A stretch of DNA of 64,000 nucleotides from CAVTJL01 sp963752325 (GCA_963752325.1 CAVVXU010000005.1:62001-126000); one strand, 5' to 3'; counted from the first letter of the stretch, positions 17,571 through 26,708 are shown. Numbers and translations are program-made. Notes: generated by a model from the letters alone, not told the origin.

Positions 17571-18652
17571 GCGCTCGCCCTCTCCTCGCTCGTGAAGCCT
17601 GCCGGCATCGGCCCATCCCGGCCCGTCAGCGCCAGCGCCTTGAAGAGGGCTCCCATCGCTCCGGGCTCGACCAGCCGCCGGGCACCGGCGATCAGCGCCT
17701 CCGCCTGAGCCGGCGTCGCCCGCTCGATCAGGCCCCCGAGCCGCGCCTCGATACCCAGCCGGCCAAGCAGAGCGCCCTGCTGGACAGGGCCCCAGGCAGT
17801 GGCGCCGACGCGACGCGCCACGCGCGCCAGCGCCCCGAAGTCGACGTGGCTCGTCAGGTCGGCGGTGCCGGGCGCCTCGAAGGGGGAGACAGGCGCATGG
17901 CCCCTCACAGCCTGCAGGGTGTCACCCGCAATCTCCGCGTCGCCATAGTCGATCAGCAGCGCCAGGCCGCCACGCTCCGTGAGGCGCCGCGCCACCTCAC
18001 CCGTCAGCGCCTCACGCGCCGGCGCGACCTCCACGATCGAGCCCGGCATCGGGTCGCCTGCCCGCCGGGGCAGCAACGGCATGCCAACTGTGGCGAGACC
18101 GAGCGTGCCCGCCTCGTCAACCGCCACCACCCGCTCGAGCCACCCGCCCTCCCTGCGCACGAGCTGACGGACCGGCAGCGCGTCCAGGAACTCGTTCGCG
18201 ACGAGGAGGAGCGGCGCGTCGTCCGGCACCTCGTCGAGAGAGCCATGCCAGGCTGCCCCCGACGCCCCGAGCGCCTCGGCCTGCCGGCTCCTGAGGACGG
18301 GGCTGGCCTCGACCAGATGCAGCCGGATCGCTTGGTGGAAACCGGGAACGGCGCGCGTAGCCCGCAGCAGATCCGCCATCAGCGTGCCGCGGCCCGGCCC
18401 GAGCTCGACGAGGCGAACCAGTGCTGGAGCGCCCAGCTCCTGCCAATAGTGGGCGAGCCCGAGCCCCAGAAGCTCGCCGAAGATCTGGCAGATCTCGGGG
18501 GCCGTCACGAAATCTCCGGCGGCGCCCAGGGGGTCGCGCGTGGCATAATAGCCATGGGCGGGATCGCCCAGCACGATCGCCATGTAGCGGTCGATCCCGA
18601 TGGGCCCCTCGTCCCGGATGAGCCGGACGATGCGTCGGCCGAGCGGCGTCAT
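17567..18652 (-). CDS. MidA/NDUFAF7-type protein arginine methyltransferase
   Basis: A class I SAM-dependent methyltransferase of 361 residues of the DUF185 family. The mitochondrial relatives NDUFAF7/MidA dimethylate an arginine of a complex I subunit. The N-terminus GPIGIDRYMAIVLGDPAHGYY, the GDFVTAPEICQIFGELLGL motif, the SAM-binding VELGPGRGTLMADLLR and VANEFLDALPVRQLV are characteristic. The ATG at 18652 overlaps the lgt stop and the gene stop overlaps pgeF, so the three are translationally coupled. A role in complex I assembly is inferred from the family only. Confidence 0.92.
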   Translation of the reverse strand: MTPLGRRIVRLIRDEGPIGIDRYMAIVLGDPAHGYYATRDPLGAAGDFVTAPEICQIFGELLGLGLAHYWQELGAPALVRLVELGPGRGTLMADLLRATRAVPGFHQAIRLHLVEASPVLRSRQAEALGASGAAWHGSLDEVPDDAPLLLVANEFLDALPVRQLVRREGGWLERVVAVDEAGTLGLATVGMPLLPRRAGDPMPGSIVEVAPAREALTGEVARRLTERGGLALLIDYGDAEIAGDTLQAVRGHAPVSPFEAPGTADLTSHVDFGALARVARRVGATAWGPVQQGALLGRLGIEARLGGLIERATPAQAEALIAGARRLVEPGAMGALFKALALTGRDGPMPAGFTSEERASA

Positions 18653-19479
18653 GCCGCTTTCGGATGCGCGCTCGCGACGCCGGCCATGCGTCGCCGGGCG
18701 CGCACGATGAGGAAGACGCCGGCCAAGAACATCGGGATACAGAGAAGCTGCCCCATGGTCAGCCAGCTGATGATGAAGCCCAGCTGCGGGTCCGGCTCGC
18801 GGAAGAACTCGACCGTGAACCGGAAGGTCGCATAGCCGGTGAGGAAGATGCCGCCGAGGAGCCCGTCGCTTCCCGGCCGCCGCGGCCGCCAGCCGAAGAT
18901 CTGCATGATGATGAAGAGGACGATGCCCTCGAGCGCGGCCTCGTAGAGCTGGCTCGGATGACGCGGCACGGGGCCCCCGGTCGGAAAGACCATGGCCCAG
19001 GGCACGTCGGTCGGCCGGCCCCAGAGCTCGCCGTTGACGAAGTTGGCGAGCCTGCCGAGGAAGAGGCCGATCGGCGTCGCCACCGCCAGGGCATCGCCGA
19101 CCTCCAGCACGGCAACCTGCTGCTTCCTGCTGAACCACCAGGCTCCCGTGATGACGCCGATGAGACCACCGTGGAAGGACATGCCGCCGTGCCAGACGGC
19201 CAGCATGTCCAGAGGATGGCTCAGATAGTGGGGCAGATTGTAGAAGAGGATGTAGCCGATCCGACCGCCCAGGATGACACCCAGGGTCGTGTAGAACAGC
19301 AGATCGTCGACGGCCTCGCCCGTCAGGTTCCAGCCGGGACGCATCACCAGGCGGCGAACCAGCCGCCAGCCGAGGAGCAGCCCCACAATATAGGCCAACG
19401 CGTACCAGCGGATGGCAAACGGGCCGAACTGAACGATGATCGGGTCAAGCTGCGGGAATGGGATCGCGAGGAAGGACAA
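18649..19479 (-). CDS. lgt: Prolipoprotein diacylglyceryl transferase
   Basis: Lgt transfers diacylglycerol from phosphatidylglycerol to the lipobox cysteine of prelipoproteins in the inner membrane. The 276-residue protein has the family signature GRLANFVNGELWGRPTDVPW and the HGGMSFHGGLIGVI segment with its essential His, among about seven hydrophobic helices. I chose the TTG at 19479 (SFLAIPFPQLDPIIVQFGPF follows) because upstream residues are not Lgt-like. It is the first gene of lgt-midA-pgeF and divergent from ubiK across a gap of about 150 bases that should hold both promoters. Confidence 0.95.
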   Translation of the reverse strand: MSFLAIPFPQLDPIIVQFGPFAIRWYALAYIVGLLLGWRLVRRLVMRPGWNLTGEAVDDLLFYTTLGVILGGRIGYILFYNLPHYLSHPLDMLAVWHGGMSFHGGLIGVITGAWWFSRKQQVAVLEVGDALAVATPIGLFLGRLANFVNGELWGRPTDVPWAMVFPTGGPVPRHPSQLYEAALEGIVLFIIMQIFGWRPRRPGSDGLLGGIFLTGYATFRFTVEFFREPDPQLGFIISWLTMGQLLCIPMFLAGVFLIVRARRRMAGVASAHPKAA

Positions 19480-19626
19480 GGCGCCGGACCCTGGCTCGAG
19501 GCGGGGTGGGCCGCTCTTACGAGCCCGGTCGGGTGTTCGCAAGGGATGCGGCCGGCTTGCTGCCTGGCGTAGGGCTGCCTCATATGGACCCGATACTCGT
19601 CCGCGCCTTGGGTAGAGGAGGACACG

Positions 19627-19950
19627 ATGCAGACCGAGAACCGCTTCTTCGATGACCTGGCGAAGGTGGCGACCGGGGCGTTCCACACCTTGGGTGGGCT
19701 CAAGGACGAGGTGGAGAGCCGCTTCCGCGAGCGCCTCGAGCGGCTGGCGAACGAGATGGATCTCGTCACCCGCGAGGAGCTCGACGCCGTGAAGGCGATG
19801 GCGGCCAAGGCCCGCACCGAGCAGGAGAGGCTCGAGGAGCGCGTGATCGCCCTCGAGGCCGAGCTCGACCTGCTCAAGCGCAGCAGCGAGCGACCCGCGG
19901 CCCGGCGCTCCTCGAGGAAGGCGGCGTCGACGGACGAGCCGGAGGGCTGA
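19627..19950 (+). CDS. ubiK: UbiK-type accessory factor (BMFP)
   Basis: A protein of 107 residues of the UbiK/YqiC family. Family members assist aerobic ubiquinone synthesis by binding lipids and UbiJ. The N-terminus NRFFDDLAKVATGAFHTLGG is followed by a long amphipathic coiled coil (ERLANEMDLVTREELDAVKA, then EQERLEERVIALEAELDLL), as in the family. A ribosome site GTAGAGGAGG precedes the ATG. The tail is Arg/Ser-rich and disordered. In alphaproteobacteria this gene is often divergent from lgt, as here. Confidence 0.88.
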   Translation: MQTENRFFDDLAKVATGAFHTLGGLKDEVESRFRERLERLANEMDLVTREELDAVKAMAAKARTEQERLEERVIALEAELDLLKRSSERPAARRSSRKAASTDEPEG

Positions 19951-20092
19951 TCGCCCGGCGCTTGTAACCCGCGGCCGTGTTTGGCACGTTCCGGTCCACC
20001 GGGACGTGCTCTCGTCGCATCGCCTTTTCCCCTACCGGCGATGCCGACCCCGGCCGGACGCCACGCCTTGTGGAGTGACTTCCTCCGTGTCC

Positions 20093-20590
20093 ATGACCAC
20101 AATCGAGATCCAAGAGAGCACCAGCAATCCGCTCGACCTGATCGAGAAGCTGGCTCTCGCCCACGACTGGCCCTTTCATCGACAGAGTGACGAGGAGCTG
20201 GCCGCGGAGATCGCCGGCCAGTGGTGCCAGTATAAGCTGTGGTTCGGCTGGCATCCCGAGCTGGGGGTGCTCCAGCTGTCCTGCGCGCTCGACATGAAGG
20301 TGCCGGCGAAGAAGCGGGACCGGGTTCACGCGCTCCTCGCCATGGCAAACGAGAAGCTGTGGCTCGGTCATTTCGAGATCTGGTCGGAGGAGGGCCTGCC
20401 CGTCTTCCGCCACGCGCTCATGTTCCGCGAGGGGATGGCGGCCAGCGGCGAGCTGATCGAGGACCTGATCGATATCGCCACGACCGAGTGCGATCGCTTC
20501 TATCCCGCCTTCCAGTTCGTGATCTGGGGCGGGAAGAGCGCCGGCGATGCGATCGTGGCTGCCATGCTCGAGACCGAGGGCGAGGCCTGA
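20093..20590 (+). CDS. YbjN domain protein
   Basis: A protein of 165 residues of the YbjN family (structurally related to type III secretion chaperones), whose precise role is unclear. Typical stretches are NPLDLIEKLALAHDWPFHRQ, YKLWFGWHPELGVLQLSCAL and GHFEIWSEEGLPVFRHAL. I chose the ATG at 20093; an in-frame GTG six bases earlier is also possible. It lies 4 bases upstream of proC, a pairing that is common in alphaproteobacteria, so the two form an operon. Confidence 0.85.
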   Translation: MTTIEIQESTSNPLDLIEKLALAHDWPFHRQSDEELAAEIAGQWCQYKLWFGWHPELGVLQLSCALDMKVPAKKRDRVHALLAMANEKLWLGHFEIWSEEGLPVFRHALMFREGMAASGELIEDLIDIATTECDRFYPAFQFVIWGGKSAGDAIVAAMLETEGEA

Positions 20591-20594
20591 GGGC

Positions 20595-21410
20595 ATGGAT
20601 CGCATCCGGGGCCCCATCGTCCTCGCCGGCGGCGGCAAGATGGGTGGTGCGCTGCTGGAGGGCTGGCTGCGCGCAGGGATGCCGGCCGACGAGATCCACA
20701 TCGTCGAGCCCAATGCCGAGCGGGCCGGTGCGCTGAGCGCCCTCGGCACGCACGCCGTGGCAAGCGCCGCGGAGCTTCCGCCGGATCTGGTCGCAGCGAC
20801 CCTCGTGATCGCCGTCAAGCCGCAGAGCCTGGGTGAGGCTGCGCCGTCGCTGCGCCCACATGTCGGCCCCGGCACAATTGTTCTGTCGATCGTCGCCGGC
20901 AAGACGATCGCCACATTCGAAGGTCTCTATGGTGCGGTTGCCGTCATACGGGCCATGCCCAACACGCCGGCGGCGGTCGGCCGTGGAGCCAGCGTCCTCT
21001 GCGCCAATCGTCATGCCGGCGCCGCTCAGCGGGCGCAGGCCGAGGCGCTGATCGGGGCCGTGGGCGAGGTGCATTGGGTCGAGAACGAGGAGCTGATGCA
21101 CGTCGTGACCGCCATGTCGGGCGGCGGTCCCGCCTATGTCTTCCTTTTGATCGAGGCGTTGGCGGCTGCGGCGCAGAGGCAGGGGCTGCCCGAGGAGCTG
21201 GCCATGCGGCTGGCCCGAGCAACCGTGTCGGGCAGCGGCGAACTCGCCCGCCTGAGCCCTGAGCCGGCGGCACAGCTGCGGGCGAACGTAACGAGCCCCG
21301 GCGGCACGACCCAGGCGGCGCTGGGCGTCCTAATGGCCGACGGCGCGCTGCAGGAGCTGTTTGATCGAGCGATCGCGGCGGCCACGGAGCGGTCGCGCGA
21401 GCTCGCCTGA
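20595..21410 (+). CDS. proC: Pyrroline-5-carboxylate reductase
   Basis: The last enzyme of proline synthesis, reducing pyrroline-5-carboxylate with NAD(P)H. Its 271 residues match the family. The dinucleotide motif is GPIVLAGGGKMGGALLEGWL. VIRAMPNTPAAVGRGASVLC, the catalytic-domain LMHVVTAMSGGGPAYVFLLI and TSPGGTTQAALGVL follow. The ATG at 20595 is 4 bases past the ybjN stop. No frame problems. Confidence 0.96.
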   Translation: MDRIRGPIVLAGGGKMGGALLEGWLRAGMPADEIHIVEPNAERAGALSALGTHAVASAAELPPDLVAATLVIAVKPQSLGEAAPSLRPHVGPGTIVLSIVAGKTIATFEGLYGAVAVIRAMPNTPAAVGRGASVLCANRHAGAAQRAQAEALIGAVGEVHWVENEELMHVVTAMSGGGPAYVFLLIEALAAAAQRQGLPEELAMRLARATVSGSGELARLSPEPAAQLRANVTSPGGTTQAALGVLMADGALQELFDRAIAAATERSRELA

Positions 21411-21465
21411 GCGCCGCCGACGCAGACACGTCCCGCCGCGCTCGCGGAGCAAGGAGGAGAGCCCG

Positions 21466-22095
21466 ATGGCCAGGAAGACGAGCAAGCCAACACTGCTCGA
21501 GGACGCCTTCGGCCTGATCGCCGTCGAGGGCTGGCATGCGTTCAGCTTCACCGAGCTGGCGAGGAGGAGGGGCTGCTCGCTCGCCGAGGTCTATGCCGAG
21601 CTGCCGAGCCGGGCCAGCCTGCTCTGTGCCCTGGGCAGGCGGGCAGACGAGGCGATGTTGGCAGTGCCGCCGGCGGAGCTGGCCGACCTCGGGCCGAGAG
21701 AGCGCATCTTCGAGCTCGTCATGCGACGGCTGGAGGCCATGGATCCCTTCAAGGAGGGCCTGCGCGTGATCGGTCGTGAGGCGCGGCTCGACCCGATGGC
21801 GCACCTCATCGCCTTCGGCAATCTCGACCGCGCTGCCGCCTGGCTCGTCGATGCGAGCGAGGCGGGGCTGACCGGCTTCAAGGCGCGTGCCGCGCGCCGC
21901 GTGCTGATGCTGGTCTACGCCCGGACCTTCGGCGTCTGGCTCGACGACACGACGCCTGACCTCGCGAACACGCTGGCCGAGCTCGACAAGCGTCTGCAGC
22001 AGGTCGAGCAGCTCGGTCGGTGGGCTGCCCGGGCACGGCGGCGGGCGAGCGGGAGGCCGGCGGCCGAGCCCGGCGCGGAGCCCGCCCCCTCCTAG
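21466..22095 (+). CDS. TetR/COQ9-like helix-turn-helix protein
   Basis: A protein of 209 residues with a TetR-type N-terminal helix-turn-helix (LLEDAFGLIAVEGWHAFSFT, ELARRRGCSLAEVYAELPSR). The C-terminal half (RRVLMLVYARTFGVWLDDTT, then NTLAELDKRLQQVEQLGRW) resembles the lipid-binding COQ9 family, which shares the TetR fold. It could therefore be a ubiquinone-synthesis accessory protein rather than a repressor. AAGGAGGAGA precedes the ATG. It follows proC on the same strand, with a 55-base gap. Confidence 0.75.
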   Translation: MARKTSKPTLLEDAFGLIAVEGWHAFSFTELARRRGCSLAEVYAELPSRASLLCALGRRADEAMLAVPPAELADLGPRERIFELVMRRLEAMDPFKEGLRVIGREARLDPMAHLIAFGNLDRAAAWLVDASEAGLTGFKARAARRVLMLVYARTFGVWLDDTTPDLANTLAELDKRLQQVEQLGRWAARARRRASGRPAAEPGAEPAPS

Positions 22096-22212
22096 CATCC
22101 CGGCCGCGAGCACATCGGGCCGATATCAACCAGAAATGGTTTTGGCCCGCAGCGGCGCTATCGTATCCTGGCAGACGATTCGCATGATCATGCCTGTGTC
22201 GGGAGGCGAGCG

Positions 22213-22710
22213 ATGAGCGCAGCAACGGCCAAGACGCGTGCTGAATCCGCGACGATGGAGCCAGGGTCCAGCCACGCCGACCGCCCGTATGGACGACCGT
22301 CGGAGGCACCGGAGGCCCGACCCGAGGGCTGGGACCTGTCTGGGATCGGTGCCAACGCCTGGTCGACCCTCATGGCGGTCCAGCAGCGCAATCTGGCCGC
22401 CTGCATGCTCGCCAATCAGCGCCTCATGGAGGCCGCTCAGGTGGCCCTGCAGCATGAGCTGCGCTTTCTCGAGCAGTCGATGCAGGACAGCATCGCGTGC
22501 TCACGGGAGATCATGAGCGAGACGGACCCGGCCCGGCGGATCGAGCAGCGCCTCGAGCTCCAGCGCCGGTGCCTGGAGCGGATGATGGGCAATGCCCAGC
22601 ATCTCTATGGTCTCCTTGCCAAGCCGCAGCTCGACGCGCTGGAGATCCTCAGCCGGCGGGCGCTTGTGAGCGTGGAGGAGCTGGGCGGAGCGCCGACCGC
22701 TGGCGCTTGA
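22213..22710 (+). CDS. Phasin family protein
   Basis: A protein of 165 residues of the phasin 2 family, small amphipathic proteins that coat polyhydroxyalkanoate granules. The family core is WSTLMAVQQRNLAACMLANQ followed by amphipathic helices (EAAQVALQHELRFLEQSMQD, RLELQRRCLERMMGNAQHLY). The first 40 residues are polar and probably disordered. No PHA synthase or depolymerase gene is in the window. GGGAGGCGAGCG precedes the ATG. Confidence 0.83.
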   Translation: MSAATAKTRAESATMEPGSSHADRPYGRPSEAPEARPEGWDLSGIGANAWSTLMAVQQRNLAACMLANQRLMEAAQVALQHELRFLEQSMQDSIACSREIMSETDPARRIEQRLELQRRCLERMMGNAQHLYGLLAKPQLDALEILSRRALVSVEELGGAPTAGA

Positions 22711-22785
22711 CCCTCCGGGTCGCTCGGCTAGGGTTCGGCGGCACCTCCGCCGCAGCGTCGCTCAATCCAGCCACCGAGCCCGCCC

Positions 22786-23121
22786 ATGACGATCGGCTTT
22801 GACGATTTCCTGAAGGTCGATATCCGCGTCGGCACCATCGTCGCGGCAACGCTCAACGCGGAAGCGCGCAAGCCGTCCTACCGTCTGGAGATCGACTTTG
22901 GGCCGGAGGTCGGGCGGAAGACGAGCTCGGCTCAGATCGTGTCCCTCTATCGGCCGGAGGATCTCCTCGGCCGTCAGGTCGCGGCGGTGATCAACTTCCC
23001 GCCGCGGCAGGTGGCCAAGGTGAGGTCGGAGGTGCTGGTGCTGGGCTTTCCGGACAGCGAAGGCCGGGTCGTGCTGATTGGCCCCGAGCGCGCCGTCGCC
23101 AACGGTAGCCGGCTCTTCTAG
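22786..23121 (+). CDS. csaA: CsaA-type tRNA-binding protein
   Basis: A single-domain OB-fold protein of 111 residues of the CsaA/EMAPII family, which binds tRNA and has been linked to protein export chaperoning in Bacillus. The motifs FDDFLKVDIRVGTIVAATLN, the central YRLEIDFGPEVGRKTSSAQI and VAAVINFPPRQVAKVRSEVL are characteristic. The length matches the family. It precedes the flagellin promoter region and is not obviously co-regulated with it. Confidence 0.92.
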   Translation: MTIGFDDFLKVDIRVGTIVAATLNAEARKPSYRLEIDFGPEVGRKTSSAQIVSLYRPEDLLGRQVAAVINFPPRQVAKVRSEVLVLGFPDSEGRVVLIGPERAVANGSRLF

Positions 23122-23156
23122 CGCCGGCCGCGACGCGGCAAGCGGCGCTGGCCGGA

Positions 23157-23207
23157 CCCGGCAGAACTTGCCGGGGCCCGGCATCGCTGGCTCGGCAATT
23201 TCTGCCG
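23157..23207 (+). promoter_or_regulatory. Paired FlbD/ftr-like enhancer palindromes upstream of fliC
   Basis: Two inverted repeats share the core CGGCA-N5-TGCCG: CCCGGCA-GAACT-TGCCGGG at 23157-23175 and CGGCA-ATTTC-TGCCG at 23193-23207. Their centres are 34 bp apart and lie roughly 120 and 86 bp upstream of the start point expected from the sigma-54 element. In Caulobacter the NtrC-type activator FlbD binds ftr enhancer elements of similar architecture about 100 bp from sigma-54 flagellar promoters. Assignment to FlbD is inference; the palindromes themselves are exact. Confidence 0.6.
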
Positions 23208-23260
23208 CCTCGAGCAGCCAGAGGGCCGGTCTCGCCGAGCGGGAGGCGGGGGCGAGGGCC

Positions 23261-23279
23261 TTGGCATGACGGTTGCTTT
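23261..23279 (+). promoter_or_regulatory. Sigma-54 promoter for flagellin
   Basis: TTGGCATGACGGTTGCTTT matches the sigma-54 consensus TGGCACG-N4-TTGC with one mismatch and has the exact GG-N10-GC spacing of the -24/-12 elements. It is about 100 bases upstream of the flagellin ATG, in the right orientation, with enhancer-like palindromes upstream. Confidence 0.7.
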
Positions 23280-23378
23280 CCATCGATGCGCCGACCGCCA
23301 TGGTCGGCCGGACGGCACATAGCCGGCCGTACCTTCCGCCGACAGGCGGAGCTCGCTTCATGTAGAAGGAGACGCTCG

Positions 23379-24547
23379 ATGACCCTCACGGGCACCACCA
23401 ACACGGCAGCGGCCACGGCGCTTCGCTATCTCGCGAAGAACAACACGGACGCGACCAACTCGCTTTCCAAGCTGTCCTCGGGCTCGAGGATCGTCCGCGC
23501 TTCCGACGATGCGGCCTCGCTCGCGGTCGGCACCAAGATCAAGGCCGACGTGACCGCCCTGAAGCAGGCTCAGGTCAATGCCGGCCAGGCGTCGAGCCTC
23601 CTCCAGGTCGCCGACGGCGGCCTCTCCCAGGTGTCCGACATCCTGATGCGCATGAAGGCCCTCTCGGTCCAGGCCCAGTCGGGCTCGGTCGGCGACACGG
23701 AGCGCGGCTTCCTCGACAAGGAGTTCCAGGCGCTCGCCAAGCAGATCGACGCCATCGGCGACCAGACCAAGTTCAACAACACGGTCCTGCTCGGCGGGAA
23801 CCTGACGGCGAGCTTCAGCGCCATCGGCACGGCCATCGACGGCTCGGGCAGCGTCGAGCTCAAGGCCACGAGCGGCGCGCAGGCCGGCGACTACACCGTC
23901 ACCTACGACCACACCACCGGCGACCTCACTGTGCAGCAGGGCTCCGGCGCCGGCGCCAAGGCGCAGACGGTGACCCTGGACGACACCGACACGAGCTACA
24001 CCGGCAACGTCTCGTTCGCCCAGTTCGGCCTCGAGGTCGACCTCAAGAACGTCGACCTCAGCGCCGCCGGCAGCGACATCTCGGCCAACAACACGGCGAC
24101 CGTCGCCAACGGCTCGCTGAGCTTCCAGGTCGGCGTGGCCTCGACGGACACGATCGACGTCAGCATCAGCTCGATCAAGACCGACGCGCTCAAGGACGCG
24201 AGCGGCACCTACTCGCTCGCCGACGCCGACGGCTCCGGCAATGCCGCCACCATCGCGCACCTCGGCCGACGCGGTCCGGGCCGGCGACATCCTCGATGGC
24301 GCCATCGCCCAGCTGAACGCCGAGCGCGCGGATGTCGGCGCGCTGATGTCCCGCTTCGACTTCGCGTCCGCCAATCTCGCCACCTCGAGCCGAGAATCTC
24401 GACGCGGCGCGCTCGACGCTGATGGACGTCGACATGGCCTCGGAGATGAGCAACTTCACCTCCAAGCAGGTGCTGATGCAGGCTTCCGTGGCGATGCTGG
24501 CGCAGGCCAACCAGATGCCGCAGTCGCTGCTCCGGCTGCTCCAGTAG
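23379..24547 (+). CDS. fliC: Flagellin, two frameshifts
   Basis: The filament protein, exported through the flagellar apparatus. The N-terminal D0/D1 helices are clear (ALRYLAKNNTDATNSLSKLS, SSGSRIVRASDDAASLAVGT, NAGQASSLLQVADGGLSQVS), then a variable beta-rich centre. The C-terminal part is in two other frames: ADAVRAGDILDGAIAQLNAE, FDFASANLATS and then ENLDAARSTLMDVDMASEMS, ending MPQSLLRLLQ. The frame changes near 24258 and near 24390; the span is 3n+2, fitting two surplus bases. AGAAGGAGA precedes the ATG. The corrected length is about 389 residues. Confidence 0.93.
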
Positions 24548-24554
24548 GCATCGC

Positions 24555-24579
24555 CAGGGGGCGGCAATGCCGCCCCCTG
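24555..24579 (+). terminator. Hairpin between fliC and flaG
   Basis: CAGGGGGCGGC at 24555-24565 pairs perfectly with GCCGCCCCCTG at 24569-24579 around a 3-base loop, 8 bases after the flagellin stop. The 11-bp GC stem should stop or stabilise the flagellin transcript, though no T-run follows. Such a structure would keep flagellin mRNA above that of flaG-fliD-fliS. Confidence 0.65.
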
Positions 24580-24595
24580 CACGCCCAAGGGCTAG

Positions 24596-24963
24596 ATGGC
24601 CATGCTCGGCCCCCTCTCTTCCATGGCCTCGATCGGTGGCGCAAGCGGCGCGCTGGCGACGACGCGCGATGGCCGCGGCGTGCCGACCGGCCCCCATCCG
24701 CATCGGCGCAGCCGTCTCCGGAGCGGGAATCCCTCGATCAGACGGCAGCGGCCGCGGTGGAGGCCGCCGCACGGAGCCACCATGCAGATCGGGACATTCA
24801 GGTGACGGGCTTCCGCGACGCGGCATCGGGGCACTACGTCCTGCGTGTGGCGGACAGCCGCACGGGCGAGGTGCTGCACCAATCCCCGCCGGACGCCCTC
24901 CTGCGCTTCTTCGCGGCCGCCCGGCAGCAGAGCGCCGCCCCTCTCCTCCGCCTCGATGCCTGA
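24596..24963 (+). CDS. flaG: FlaG-family protein, frameshifted
   Basis: FlaG proteins are short cytoplasmic or filament-associated proteins that influence filament length. The conserved C-terminal half is HADRDIQVTGFRDAASGHYV, VADSRTGEVLHQSPPDALLR, FFAAARQ, which matches the family pattern of VDxxTGEVIRQIPP. The N-terminus MAMLGPLSSMASIGGASGAL is in another frame that joins near 24700; the span is 3n+2, consistent with one missing base. It stands between fliC and fliD, its usual position. Confidence 0.75.
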
Positions 24964-24979
24964 GCCACGGACGCGACCG

Positions 24980-26692
24980 ATGACCACGAGCTCCCTCAGC
25001 CTCGGCAGCCTCAGCACGGCGAGCGGCACGAGCCGGCTCATCGGTACAAGCTCCAACATGGATACGGATGCGATCGTCCAGGCGGCCTACGACGCGGCGA
25101 TCCGGCCGGCGGTGCGCCTCGAGCAGAAGATCACGACCAACCAGGCGAGGGTCGCCGCCTATGGCGATCTGCAGACCCTGCTATCCAACCTCCAATCGGC
25201 GGCCGACGGCCTTCGCAGCCCGCCAGGGCGCGCTCGGCATCCAGAGCAACGTGTTCGAGAGCAAGGAGGCCTATCTCAGCTCCAGCGGCTGGACGAGCGC
25301 CCGGTCAGCTCCTGGGCGTCGCCGTCGACAACAAGGCTTCGGTCGGCAGCTTCGCGATAATCGTCGAGCAGCTGGCCACAGCGAGCCAAGCTCGCCGCGA
25401 CGAGCGTCGATGGCGCCGGCACCAGCCTCGCCGATGCGTGGAACGGCGGCGCTGCCTTCAGCGGCAGGCTCGACTATCGGCCTCGAGGGAGGCGGGAGCG
25501 CCTCGGTCGCGGTCGACGGGACAATGGGCATCTACGACCTCGCGAGCGCCATCAACGGGGTCTCCGGCCAGTCGGGAGTGGCTGCCTCGGTGCTGCAGGT
25601 CTCCGCCGCCGACTACAGGCTCGTCCTCACCGGCAAGGAGACCGGCAAAGCGATCACCCTCGACGACGGCGGCTCGGGCGCGGCCGACCTCATGGGCCTC
25701 CAGGAGATCCAGACCGCCGCCAAGGCCCGCCTCACGGTCGACGGGGTCGACGTCGAGCGCGACAGCAACGACATCACCGACCTCATGCCCGGTGTGACGG
25801 TCAGCCTCTACCAGGCGGACCCTCGGCACCTCGGTCACCATCGATGTCCAGCCGTCGCTGACCGACATCAAGACCCAGATCCAGGGCTTCGTCGACGCCT
25901 ACAACGCCCTCCGCGATTTTGTCGCGAAGCAGTCGGCGGTCGATTCGAGCGGTCAGGTCGGCCAGGATGCCGTCCTGTTCGGGGACCGGACGCTGCGCAC
26001 GCTGAGCCAGACGCCTGGGCGGAATCGTCGGGGGACCGGCGCTGGGCCTGTCGAGCGACGTGATGTGCACGCTGGGCGCCATCGGCATCAGCATGGGCGA
26101 CGGCGGCAAGCTGACGCTCGAATTCGTCGACGCTGGACCAGAACCTGCTGAGCAATCTCGACAGCGTTCGCGACGTTCTCGCGTTCGGCTTCCAGTCGTC
26201 GTCGCCGCAGCTCGCCGTCTACAATCGCACCAACGCGCTCACCGACAACGCCTTCGATGTCGCGATCACCGACGCGGACGGCGACGGGGTTCCGGAGAGC
26301 GTCACCCTCGATGGCGTGCCCGCGGGGCTCGACGGAATCACCATCAAGGGCGCCTCGGGCACGCCCTACGAGGGCCTCGAGCTGCTGTGGACGGGCAAGG
26401 GCAGCAGCACGATCCGCATGCAGACGAGCCAAGGCATCGCCGACCAGCTCTACAACGCCCTCGATAGCCGCGCTCAACAGCTCGACCGGGCTCCCTGCAA
26501 CAGGCGATCGACGGCCTCGGTCAGGCGGATGATGGGTACACGAAGCAGATCGCGACGATCAACGAGCGGGCGGACGCCCAGCGAGCCCTTCTCGTCCAGA
26601 AATTCACGGCCATGGAGACCGCCTTGACCCTCGCCAACACCATGCTCGCGCAGATCCAGGCGCAGATGAGCGCCTCGAGCGCCAAGAGCTGA
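24980..26692 (+). CDS. fliD: Flagellar hook-associated protein 2 (filament cap), multiply frameshifted
   Basis: FliD caps the growing filament and helps flagellin fold. The N-terminus SSNMDTDAIVQAAYDAAIRP and coiled QKITTNQARVAAYGDLQTLL are typical. The middle (YDLASAINGVSGQSGVAASV, DITDLMPGVTVSLYQADP) matches the FliD centre and DIKTQIQGFVDAYNALRDFV the family C-domain; NERADAQRALLVQKFTAMET, LANTMLAQIQAQ ends it. These pieces alternate among all three frames, with at least six changes between 25210 and 26490. The total span is a multiple of three and gives about 570 residues when joined. It is the most broken gene in the window, and genuine pseudogenisation is possible. Confidence 0.85.
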
Positions 26693-26708
26693 GAGCGTCG
26701 AGCCGACG

